Assembly: GCA_963989245.1 (NCBI GenBank)
Contig: OZ022344.1
Span: forward strand, 9,585,539-9,649,538
DNA: 64,000 nucleotides
Direction of reading: 5' to 3'
Source of the DNA: Nansenia antarctica
Lineage: Eukaryota; Chordata; Actinopteri; Argentiniformes; Microstomatidae
The position numbers were made by a program, and so were the translations under genes. Under the pieces are notes generated by a model. The model had not been told where the DNA came from, ran no database searches, and saw only the letters and a list, made by a program, of their open reading frames with translations. Shown in pieces: positions 53,701 to 64,000 of the stretch. How positions within the stretch are numbered: position 1 is the stretch's first letter; every line of letters starts with the position of its first letter.

Positions 53701-55410
53701 GCCTCCTGGTGGAGCTCTGTGATGGAGAGCCTCCTGGTGAAGCTCTGTGATGGAGAGCCTCCTGGTGGAGCTCTGTGATGGAGGGCCTCCTGGTGAAGCT
53801 CTGTGATGGAGAGCCTCCTGGTGGAGCTCTGTGATGGAGGGCCTCCTGGTGGAGCTCTGTGATGGAGGGCCTCCTGGTGAAGCTCTTTGATGGAGAGCCT
53901 CCTGGTGGAGCTCTGTGATGGAGGGCCTCCTGGTGGAGCTCTGTGATGGAGGGCCTCCTGGTGGAGCTCTGTGATTGAGAGCCTCCTGGTGCAGCTCTGT
54001 GATGGAGGGCCTCCTGGTGCAGCTCTGTGATGGAGAGCCTCCTGGTGCTGGTGAAGCTCTGTGATGGAGAGCCTCCTGGTGAAGCTCTGTGATTGAGAGC
54101 CTCCTGGTGCAGCTCTGTGATTGAGGGCCTCCTGGTGCAGCTCTGTGATGGAGGGCCTCCTGGTACAGCTCTGTGATGGAGAGCCTCCTGGTGCTGGTGA
54201 AGCTCTGTGATGGAGAGCCTCCTGGTGAAGCTCTGTGATGGAGAGCCTCCTGGTGGAACTCTGTGATGGAGAGCCTCCTGGTGGAGCTCTGTGATGGAGG
54301 GCCTCCTGGTGCAGCTCTGTGATGGAGAGCCTCCTGGTGCTGGTGGAGCTCTGTGATGGAGAGCCTCCTGGTGAAGCTCTGTGATGGAGAGCCTCCTGGT
54401 GCAGCTCTGTGATGGAGAGCCTCCTGGTGCTGGTGGAGCTCTGTGATGGAGAGCCTCCTGGTGCAGCTCTGTGATGGAGGGCCTCCTGGTGCAGCTCTGT
54501 GATGGAGAGCCTCCTGGTGCTGGTGGAGCTCTGTGATGGAGAGCCTCCTGGTGCAGCTCTGTGATGGAGAGCCTCCTGGTGCTGGTGAAGCTCTGTGACG
54601 GAGAGCCTCCTGGTGGAGCTTTGTGATTGAGAGCCTCCTGGTGAAGCTCTGTGATGGAGAGTCTCCTGGTGGAGCTCTGTGATGGAGAGCCTCCTGGTGG
54701 AGCTCTGTGATGGAGAGCCTCCTGGTGCTGGTGGAGCTCTGTGATGGAGAGCCTCCTGGTGAAGCTCTGTGATGGAGAGCCTCCTGGTGGAGCTCTGTGA
54801 TGGAGAGCCTCCTGGTGGAGCTCTGTGATGGAGGGCCTCCTGGTGCAGCTCTGTGATGGAGAGCCTCCTGGTGCTGGTGAAGCTCTGTGATGGAGAGCCT
54901 CCTGGTGGAGCTCTGTGATGGAGAGCCTCCTGGTGGAGCTCTGTGATGGAGAGCCTCCTGGTGCAGCTCTGTGATGGAGGGCCTCCTGGTGCAGCTCTGT
55001 GATGGAGAGCCTCCTGGTGCTGGTGAAACTCTGTGACGGAGAGCCTCCTGGTGGAGCTCTGTGATTGAGAGCCTCCTGGTGAAGCTCTGTGATGGAGAGC
55101 CTCCTGGTGCAGCTCTGTGATGGAGGGCCTCCTGGTGCAGCTCTGTGATGGAGAGCCTCCTGGTGGAGCTCTGTGATTGAGAGCCTCCTGGTGGAGCTCT
55201 GTGATGGAGAGCCCCCTGGTTGAGCTCTGTGATGGAGGGCCTCCTGGTGCAGCTCTGTGATGGAGAGCCTCCTGGTGAAGCTCTGTGATTGAGAGCCTCC
55301 TGGTGGAGCTCTGTGATGGAGAGCCTCCTGGTGGAGCTCTGTGATGGAGAGCCTCCTGGTGAAGCTCTGTGATGGTGAGCCTCCTGGTGCAGCTCTGTGA
55401 TGGAGAGCAT
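47705..55410. repeat. ~3.2-3.6 kb higher-order modules
   Basis: The GGTGGATCTCTGTGATGG mark with the same downstream order of variants occurs at 47,705 and 50,935 (3,230 bp). The GAGCATCCTGG mark with identical following variants occurs at about 48,566, 51,786 and 55,410 (3,220 and 3,624 bp). Confidence 0.8.
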
Positions 55411-55570
55411 CCTGGTGCTGGTGAAGCTCTGTGACGGAGAGCCTCCTGGTGGTGCTCTGTGATTGAGAGCCTCCTGGTGAAGCTCTGTGATGGAGAGTCT
55501 CCTGGTGGAGCTCTGTGATGGAGAGCCTCCTGGTGCAGCTCTGTGATGGGGAGCCTCCTGGTGCTGGTGA

Positions 55571-58500
55571 AGCTTTGTGATGGAGAGCCTCCTGGTGGAG
55601 CTCTGTGATGGAGAGCCTCCTGGTGGAGCTCTGTGATGGAGAGCCTCCTGGTGGAGCTCTGTGATGGAGGGCCTCCTGGTGCAGCTCTGTGATGGAGAGC
55701 CTCCTGGTGCTGGTGAAACTCTGTGACGGAGAGCCTCCTGGTGGAGCTCTGTGATTGAGAGCCTCCTGGTGAAGCTCTGTGATGGAGAGCCTCCTGGTGC
55801 AGCTCTGTGATGGAGGGCCTCCTGGTGCAGCTCTGTGATGGAGAGCCTCCTGGTGGAGCTCTGTGATTGAGAGCCTCCTGGTGGAGCTCTGTGATGGAGA
55901 GCCTTCTGGTGCTGGTGAAGCTCTGTGATGGAGAGCCTCCTGGTGCAGCTCTGTGATGGAGAGCCTCCTGGTGGAGCTCTGTGATGGAGAGCCTCCTGGT
56001 GGAGCTCTGTGATGGAGAGCCTCCTGGTGGAGCTCTGTGATGGAGAGCCTCCTGGTGCAGCTCTGTGATGGAGAGCCTCCTGGTGAAGCTCTGTGATGGA
56101 GAGCCTCCTGGTGCAGCTCTGTGATGGAGAGCCTCCTGGTGCAGCCTTGTGATGGAGAGCCTCCTGGTGCAGCTCTGTGATGGAGAGCCTCCTGGTGGAG
56201 CTCTGTGATGAAGAGCCTCCTGGTGGAGCTTTGTGATGGAGAGCCTCCTGGTGCAGCTCTGTGATGGAGAGCCTCCTGGTGAAGCTCTGTGATGGAGAGC
56301 CTCCTGGTGGAGCTCTGTGATGGAGAGCCTCCTGGTGGAGCTCTGTGATGGAGGGCCTCCTGGTGCAGCTCTGTGATGGAGAGCCTCCTGGTGCTGGTGA
56401 AGCTCTGTGATGGAGAGCCTCCTGGTGAAGCTCTGTGATTGAGAGCCTCCTGGTGGAGCTCTGTGATGGAGAGCCTCCTGGTGAAGCTCTGTGATTGAGA
56501 GCCTCCTGGTGCAGCTCTGTGATGGAGGGCCTCCTGCTGCAGCTCTGTGATGGAGAGCCTCCTGGTGCTGGTGAAGCTCTGTGATGGAGAGCCTCCTGGT
56601 GGAGCTCTGTGATGGAGAGCCTCCTTGTGAAGCTCTGTGATGGAGAGCCTCCTGGTGAAGCTCTGTGATTGAGAGGCTCCTGGTGCAGCTCTGTGATGGA
56701 GGGCCTCCTGGTGCAGCTCTGTGATGGAGGGCCTCCTGGTGCTGGTGGAGCTCTGTGATGGAGAGCCTCCTGGTGGAGCTCTGTGATGGAGAGCCTCCTG
56801 GTGGAGCTCTGTGATGGAGAGCCTCCTGGTGGAGCTCTGTGATGGAGGGCCTCCTGGTGCAGCTCTGTGATGGAGAGCCTCCTGGTGCTGGTGAAGCTCT
56901 GTGATGGAGAGCCTCCTGGTGCAGCTCTGTGATGGAGAGCCTCCTGGTGCAGCTCTGTGATGGAGAGCCTCCTGGTGCTGGTGAAGCTCTGTGATGGAGA
57001 GCCTCCTGGTGAAGCTCTGTGATGGAGAGCCTCCTGGTGGAGCTCTGTGATGGAGAGCCTCCTGGTGCAGCTCTGTGATGGAGGGCCTCCTGGTGCAGCT
57101 CTGTGATGGAGAGCCTCCTGGTGCTGGTGGAGCTCTGTGATGGAGAGCCTCCTGGTGGAGCTCTGTGATGGAGAGCCTCCTGGTGGAGCTCTGTGATGGA
57201 GAGCCTCCTAGTGCAGCTCTGTGATGGAGAGCCTCCTGGTGAAGCTCTGTGATGGAGAGCCTCCTGGTGGAGCTCTGTGACGGAGAGCCTCCTGGTGCAG
57301 TTCTGTGATGGAGAGCCTCCTGGTGGAGCTCTGTGATGGAGAGCCTCCTGGTGGTGCTCTGTGATGGAGAGCCTCCTGGTGGAGCTCTGTGATGAAGAGC
57401 CTCCTGGTGGAGCTCTGTGATGGAGAGCCTCCTGGTGGAGCTCTGTGATGGACGGCCTCCTGGTGCAGCTCTGTGAAGGAGAGCCTCCTGGTGCTGGTGA
57501 AGCTCTGTGATGGAGAGCCTCCTGGTGAAGCTCTGTGATTGAGAGCCTCCTGGTGCAGCTCTGTGATGGAGGGCCTCCTGTTGCAGCTCTGTGAGGGAGA
57601 GCCTCCTGGTGCTGGTGAAGCTCTGTGAAGGAGAGCCTCCTGGTGGAGCTCTGTGATGGAGAGCCTCCTGGTGGAGCTCTGTGATGGAGAGCCTCCTGGT
57701 GGAGCTCTGTGACGGAGTGCCTCCTGGTGGAGCTCTGTGATGGAGGGCCTCCTGGTGCAGCTCTGTGATGGAAAGCCTCCTGGTGCTGGTGAAGCTCTGT
57801 GATGGAGAGCCTCCTGGTGAAGCTCTGTGATTGAGAGCCTCCTGGTGGAGCTCTGTGATGGAAAACCTCCTGGTGGAGCTCTGTGACAGAGAGCCTCCTG
57901 GTGAAGCTCTGTGATGGAGAGCCTCCTGGTGCAGCTCTGTGATGGAGGGCCTCCTGGTGATGCTCTGTGATGGAGGGCCTCCTGGTGAAGCTCTGTGATG
58001 GAGAGCCTCCTGGTGCTGGTGAAGCTCTGTGATGGAGAGCCTCCTGGTGAAGCTCTGTGATGGAGATTCTCCTGGTGGAGCTCTGTGATGGAGAGCCTCC
58101 TGGTGAAGCTCTGTGATGGAGAGCCTCCTGGTGGAGCTCTGTGATGGAGAGCCTCCTGGTGGAGCTCTGTGATGGAGAGCCTCCTTGTGCAGCTCTGTGA
58201 TGGAGAGCCTCCTGGTGCAGCTCTGTGATGGAGAGCCTCCTGGTGCATCTCTGTGTATGAGGGCCTCCTGGTGGAGCTCTGTGATGGAGAGCATCCTGGT
58301 GCTGGTGAAGCTCTGTGATGGAGAGCCTCCTGGTGCAGCTCTGTGATGGAGAGCCTCCTGGTGCAGCTCTGTGATGGAGAGCCTCCTGGTGAAGCTCTGT
58401 GATTGAGAGCCTCCTGGTGCTGGTGAAGCTCTGTGATGGAGAGCCTCCTGGTGCAGCTCTGTGATGGAGAGCCTCCTGGTGCTGGTGCAGCTCTGTGATG

Positions 58501-61500
58501 GAGAGCCTCCTGGTGAAGCTCTGTGATGGAGAGCCTCCTGGTGCAGCTCTGTGATGGAGAGCCTCCTGGTGCAGCTCTGTGATGGAGAGCCTCCTGGTGG
58601 AGCTCTGTGATGGAGGGCCTCCTTGTGCAGCTCTGTGATGGAGGGCCTCCTGGTGCTGGTGAAGCTCTGTGAAGGAGAGCCTCCTGGTGGAGCTCTGTGA
58701 TGGAGAGCCTCCTGGTGGAGCTCTGTGATGGAGAGCCTCCTGGTGGAGCTCTGTGATGGAGAGCCTCCTTGTGGAGCTCTGTGATGGAGAGCCTCCTGGT
58801 GGAGCTCTGTGATGGAGGGCCTCCTGGTGCAGCTCTGTGATGGAGAGCCTCCTGGTGAAGCTCTGTGATGGAGAGCCTCCTGGTGGAGCTCTGTGACGGA
58901 GAGCCTCCTGGTGAAGCTCTGTGACGGAGAGCCTCCTGGTGCAGCTCTGTTATGGAGGGCCTCCTGGTGATGCTCTGTGATGGAGGGCCTCCTGGTGATG
59001 CTCTGTGATGGAGGGCCTCCTGGTGAAGCTCTGTGATGGAGAGCCTCCTGGTGCTGGTGAAGCTCTGTGATGGAGAGCCTCCTGGTGAAGCTCTGTGATG
59101 GAGAGCCTCCTGGTGGAGCTCTGTGATGGAGAGCCTCCTGGTGAAGCTCTGTGATGGAGAGCCTCCTGGTGGAGCTCTGTGATGGAGGGCCTCCTGGTGA
59201 AGCTATGTGATGGAGAGCCTCCTGGTGCTGGTGGAGCTCTGTGATGGAGAGCCTCCTGGTGGAGCTCTGTGATGGAGAGCCTCCTGGTGGAGCTCTGTGA
59301 TGGAGAGCCTCCTGGTGCAGCTCTGTGATGGAGAGCCTCCTGGTGGAGCTCTGTGATGGAGAGCCTCCTGGTGGAGCTCTGTGATGGAGAGCCTCCTGGT
59401 GGAGCTCTGTGATGGAGAGCCTCCTGGTGGAGCTCTGTGATGGAGAGCCTCCTGGTGGAGCTCTGTGACGGAGAGCCTCCTGGTGGAGCTCTGTGATTGA
59501 GAGCCTCCTGGTGAAGCTCTGTGATGGAGAGCCTCCTGGTGCAGCTCTGTGATGGGGAGCCTCCTGGTGCTGGTGAAGCTTTGTGATGGAGAGCCTCCTG
59601 GTGGAGCTCTGTGATGGAGAGCCTCCTGGTGGAGCTCTGTGATGGAGAGCCTCCTGGTGGAGCTCTGTGATGGAGAGCCTCCTGGTGGAGCTCTGTGATG
59701 GAGGGCCTCCTGGTGCAGCTCTGTGATGGAGAGCCTCCTGGTGCTGGTGAAACTCTGTGACGGAGAGCCTCCTGGTGGAGCTCTGTGATTGAGAGCCTCC
59801 TGGTGAAGCTCTGTGATGGAGAGCCTCCTGGTGCAGCTCTGTGATGGAGGGCCTCCTGGTGCAGCTCTGTGATGGAGAGCCTCCTGGTGGAGCTCTGTGA
59901 TTGAGAGCCTCCTGGTGGAGCTCTGTGATGGAGAGCCTTCTGGTGCTGGTGAAGCTCTGTGATGGAGAGCCTCCTGGTGCAGCTCTGTGATGGAGAGCCT
60001 CCTGGTGGAGCTCTGTGATGGAGAGCCTCCTGGTGGAGCTCTGTGATGGAGAGCCTCCTGGTGGAGCTCTGTGATGGAGAGCCTCCTGGTGAAGCTCTGT
60101 GATTGAGAGCCTCCTGGTGGAGCTCTGTGATGGAGAGCCTCCTGGTGCAGCTCTGTGATGGAGGGCCTCCTGGTGATGCTCTGTGATGGAGGGCCTCCTG
60201 GTGAAGCTCTGTGATGGAGGGCCTCCTGGTGAAGCTCTGTGATGGAGAGCCTCCTGGTGCAGCTCTGTGATGGGGAGCCTCCTGGTGCTGGTGAAGCTTT
60301 GTGATGGAGAGCCTCCTGGTGGAGCTCTGTGATGGAGAGCCTCCTGGTGGAGCTCTGTGATGGAGAGCCTCCTGGTGGAGCTCTGTGATGGAGGGCCTCC
60401 TGGTGCAGCTCTGTGATGGAGAGCCTCCTGGTGCTGGTGAAACTCTGTGACGGAGAGCCTCCTGGTGGAGCTCTGTGATTGAGAGCCTCCTGGTGAAGCT
60501 CTGTGATGGAGAGCCTCCTGGTGCAGCTCTGTGATGGAGGGCCTCCTGGTGCAGCTCTGTGATGGAGAGCCTCCTGGTGGAGCTCTGTGATTGAGAGCCT
60601 CCTGGTGGAGCTCTGTGATGGAGAGCCTTCTGGTCCTGGTGAAGCTCTGTGATGGAGAGCCTCCTGGTGCAGCTCTGTGATGGAGAGCCTCCTGGTGGAG
60701 CTCTGTGATGGAGAGCCTCCTGGTGGAGCTCTGTGATGGAGAGCCTCCTGGTGGAGCTCTGTGATGGAGAGCCTCCTGGTGCAGCTCTGTGATGGAGAGC
60801 CTCCTGGTGAAGCTCTGTGATGGAGAGCCTCCTGGTGCAGCTCTGTGATGGAGAGCCTCCTGGTGCAGCTTTGTGATGGAGAGCCTCCTGGTGCAGCTCT
60901 GTGATGGAGAGCCTCCTGGTGGAGCTCTGTGATGAAGAGCCTCCTGGTGGAGCTTTGTGATGGAGAGCCTCCTGGTGCAGCTCTGTGATGGAGAGCCTCC
61001 TGGTGAAGCTCTGTGATGGAGAGCCTCCTGGTGGAGCTCTGTGATGGAGAGCCTCCTGGTGGAGCTCTGTGATGGAGGGCCTCCTGGTGCAGCTCTGTGA
61101 TGGAGAGCCTCCTGGTGCTGGTGAAGCTCTGTGATGGAGAGCCTCCTGGTGGAGCTCTGTGATGGAGAGCCTCCTGGTGGAGCTCTGTGATGGAGAGCCT
61201 CCTGGTGCAGCTCTGTGATGGAGGGCCTCCTGGTGCAGCTCTGTGATGGAGAGCCTCCTGGTGAAGCTCTGTGATTGAGAGCCTCCTGGTGGAGCTCTGT
61301 GATGGAGAGCCTCCTGGTGAAGCTCTGTGATTGAGAGCCTCCTGGTGCAGCTCTGTGATGGAGGGCCTCCTGCTGCAGCTCTGTGATGGAGAGCCTCCTG
61401 GTGCTGGTGAAGCTCTGTGATGGAGAGCCTCCTGGTGGAGCTCTGTGATGGAGAGCCTCCTGGTGAAGCTCTGTGATGGAGAGCCTCCTGGTGAAGCTCT

Positions 61501-64000
61501 GTGATTGAGAGGCTCCTGGTGCAGCTCTGTGATGGAGGGCCTCCTGGTGCAGCTCTGTGATGGAGGGCCTCCTGGCGCTGGTGGAGCTCTGTGATGGAGA
61601 GCCTCCTGGTGGAGCTCTGTGATGGAGAGCCTCCTGGTGGAGCTCTGTGATGGAGGGCCTCCTGGTGCAGCTCTGTGATGGAGAGCCTCCTGGTGCTGGT
61701 GAAGCTCTGTGATGGAGAGCCTCCTGGTGCAGCTCTGTGATGGAGAGCCTCCTGGTGCAGCTCTGTGATGGAGAGCCTCCTGGTGCTGGTGAAGCTCTGT
61801 GATGGAGAGCCTCCTGGTGAAGCTCTGTGATGGAGAGCCTCCTGGTGGAGCTCTGTGATGGAGAGCCTCCTGGTGCAGCTCTGTGATGGAGGGCCTCCTG
61901 GTGCAGCTCTGTGATGGAGAGCCTCCTGGTGCTGGTGGAGCTCTGTGATGGAGAGCCTCCTGGTGGAGCTCTGTGATGGAGAGCCTCCTGGTGGAGCTCT
62001 GTGATGGAGAGCCTCCTAGTGCAGCTCTGTGATGGAGAGCCTCCTGGTGAAGCTCTGTGATGGAGAGCCTCCTGGTGGAGCTCTGTGACGGAGAGCCTCC
62101 TGGTGCAGTTCTGTGATGGAGAGCCTCCTGGTGGAGCTCTGTGATGGAGAGCCTCCTGGTGGAGCTCTGTGATGGAGAGCCTCCTGGTGGAGCTCTGTGA
62201 TGAAGAGCCTCCTGGTGGAGCTCTGTGATGGAGAGCCTCCTGGTGGAGCTCTGTGATGGACGGCCTCCTGGTGCAGCTCTGTGAAGGAGAGCCTCCTGGT
62301 GCTGGTGAAGCTCTGTGATGGAGAGCCTCCTGGTGAAGCTCTGTGATTGAGAGCCTCCTGGTGCAGCTCTGTGATGGAGGGCCTCCTGTTGCAGCTCTGT
62401 GAGGGAGAGCCTCCTGGTGCTGGTGAAGCTCTGTGAAGGAGAGCCTCCTGGTGGAGCTCTGTGATGGAGAGCCTCCTGGTGGAGCTCTGTGATGGAGAGC
62501 CTCCTGGTGGAGCTCTGTGATGGAGAGCCTCCTGGTGGAGCTCTGTGATGGAGGGCCTCCTGGTGCAGCTCTGTGATGGAGAGCCTCCTGGTGCTGGTGA
62601 AGCTCTGTGATGGAGAGCCTCCTGGTGAAGCTCTGTGATTGAGAGCCTCCTGGTGGAGCTCTGTGATGGAAAACCTCCTGGTGGAGCTCTGTGACAGAGA
62701 GCCTCCTGGTGAAGCTCTGTGATGGAGAGCCTCCTGGTGCAGCTCTGTGATGGAGGGCCTCCTGGTGATGCTCTGTGATGGAGGGCCTCCTGGTGAAGCT
62801 CTGTGATGGAGAGCCTCCTGGTGCTGGTGAAGCTCTGTGATGGAGAGCCTCCTGGTGAAGCTCTGTGATGGAGATTCTCCTGGTGGAGCTCTGTGATGGA
62901 GAGCCTCCTGGTGAAGCTCTGTGATGGAGAGCCTCCTGGTGGAGCTCTGTGATGGAGGGCCTCCTGGTGAAGCTCTGTGATGGAGAGCCTCCTGGTGCTG
63001 GTGGAGCTCTGTGATGGAGAGCCTCCTGGTGGAGCTCTGTGATGGAGAGCCTCCTGGTGGAGCTCTGTGATGGAGAGCCTCCTGGTGGAGCTCTGTGATG
63101 GAGAGCCTCCTGGTGGAGCTCTGTGATGGAGAGCCTCCTGGTGGAGCTCTGTGATGGAGAGCCTCCTTGTGCAGCTCTGTGATGGAGAGCCTCCTGGTGC
63201 AGCTCTGTGATGGAGAGCCTCCTGGTGCATCTCTGTGTATGAGGGCCTCCTGGTGGAGCTCTGTGATGGAGAGCATCCTGGTGCTGGTGAAGCTCTGTGA
63301 TGGAGAGCCTCCTGGTGCAGCTCTGTGATGGAGAGCCTCCTGGTGCAGCTCTGTGATGGAGAGCCTCCTGGTGAAGCTCTGTGATTGAGAGCCTCCTGGT
63401 GCTGGTGAAGCTCTGTGATGGAGAGCCTCCTGGTGCAGCTCTGTGATGGAGAGCCTCCTGGTGCTGGTGCAGCTCTGTGATGGAGAGCCTCCTGGTGAAG
63501 CTCTGTGATGGAGAGCCTCCTGGTGCAGCTCTGTGATGGAGAGCCTCCTGGTGCAGCTCTGTGATGGAGAGCCTCCTGGTGGAGCTCTGTGATGGAGGGC
63601 CTCCTTGTGCAGCTCTGTGATGGAGGGCCTCCTGGTGCTGGTGAAGCTCTGTGAAGGAGAGCCTCCTGGTGGAGCTCTGTGATGGAGAGCCTCCTGGTGG
63701 AGCTCTGTGATGGAGAGCCTCCTGGTGGAGCTCTGTGATGGAGAGCCTCCTGGTGGAGCTCTGTGATGGAGAGCCTCCTTGTGGAGCTCTGTGATGGAGA
63801 GCCTCCTGGTGGAGCTCTGTGATGGAGGGCCTCCTGGTGCAGCTCTGTGATGGAGAGCCTCCTGGTGAAGCTCTGTGATGGAGAGCCTCCTGGTGGAGCT
63901 CTGTGACGGAGAGCCTCCTGGTGAAGCTCTGTGACGGAGAGCCTCCTGGTGCAGCTCTGTTATGGAGGGCCTCCTGGTGATGCTCTGTGATGGAGGGCCT
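55571..64000. repeat. ~4.7-5.0 kb higher-order tandem duplication
   Basis: Rare marks pair as follows: AGCTTTGTGA 55,571/60,295; GCCTTCTGGT 55,901/60,625; GATGAAGAGCC 56,208/60,932 (offset 4,724). Then GAGCCTCCTAGTGC 57,201/62,009 and GAAAACCTCC 57,861/62,669 (4,808), CTGTGTATGAGGG 58,251/63,233 (4,982) and TATGGAGGGC 58,951/63,961 (5,010). The offsets grow by whole units (28 and 34 bp), so the copies differ by unit gain or loss. Confidence 0.92.

Larger units (their letters stand above)
30920..64000. repeat. 28-bp megasatellite, right block (continues past window)
   Basis: 33 kb of uninterrupted 28-bp units and 34-bp variants, on the order of 1,100 copies. I found no foreign sequence in it. 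Typical units end GTGGAGCTCTG, GTGAAGCTCTG or GTGCAGCTCTG; the start is GATGGAGAG or GATGGAGGG. Rarer marks include GATTGAGAG, GACGGAGAG, TGATGCTCTG and GAGCTCCTCCTGG. The unit is about 61% GC with more G than C on the + strand. Minus-strand frames of up to 6,978 codons run through it, because no frame of the unit contains a stop. No promoter, splice or poly(A) context accompanies them. Confidence 0.97.

Noticed and set aside
30702..58294. Several very long minus-strand open frames (1,767 to 6,978 codons) read as repetitive proteins
   Set aside because: They overlap one another in different frames, follow from a stop-free 28-bp unit, start at chance CAT/ATG variants and end in LINE or variant units. 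No gene context is visible.
23887..64000. CRISPR-like array (28-bp repeats)
   Set aside because: There are no spacers: units are directly adjacent and the host is a vertebrate. It is a tandem satellite.

Overview
This window is vertebrate nuclear DNA, almost certainly from a ray-finned fish. The evidence is two intron-bearing vertebrate genes with canonical GT/AG splice sites, dense CA/GA microsatellites, several teleost-type LINEs, and at least 14 copies of a palindromic MITE-like repeat. That repeat resembles a family I associate with salmonid and related genomes, so the lineage is an inference and the species is not determined. There are no prokaryotic or organellar features.

Layout. 1-5.7 kb (+ strand): an lhfpl4-like tetraspan gene, with two certain exons and two short tentative 3' exons. 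5.7-11.6 kb: intergenic DNA filled with MITE copies, a long foldback element, an inverted-repeat element and a LINE fragment interrupted by a 371-bp element. 11.8-20.05 kb (- strand): a complete SRPK-family kinase gene of 12 coding exons, 413 codons plus stop, every splice junction in phase. Its introns carry MITEs, a solo LTR and one LINE nested inside another. 20-21.9 kb: upstream DNA with CT/CA microsatellites and a tRNA-related SINE. 21.9-23.9 kb (- strand): a 5'-truncated, decayed L1/Tx1-like LINE.

From about 23.89 kb to the window end the DNA is one 28-bp minisatellite, interrupted only by a nearly intact jockey-superfamily LINE at 27.75-30.92 kb. It runs for at least 37 kb and continues past the right edge. 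Units differ mostly by a G/A/C choice at one position, a 6-bp CTGGTG insertion and a few rarer substitutions. These variants reveal higher-order tandem duplications of about 1.14 kb, 3.2 kb and 4.7-5.0 kb. The unit has no stop codon in any of its three minus-strand frames and 28 leaves remainder 1 on division by 3, so the array gives open reading frames of up to 6,978 codons. I regard these as a by-product of the repeat, not as genes.

The two genes are unrelated in function (a GABA-A receptor auxiliary-type membrane protein and an SR-protein kinase) and nothing suggests joint regulation. The most unusual object is the megasatellite and its layered duplication history.
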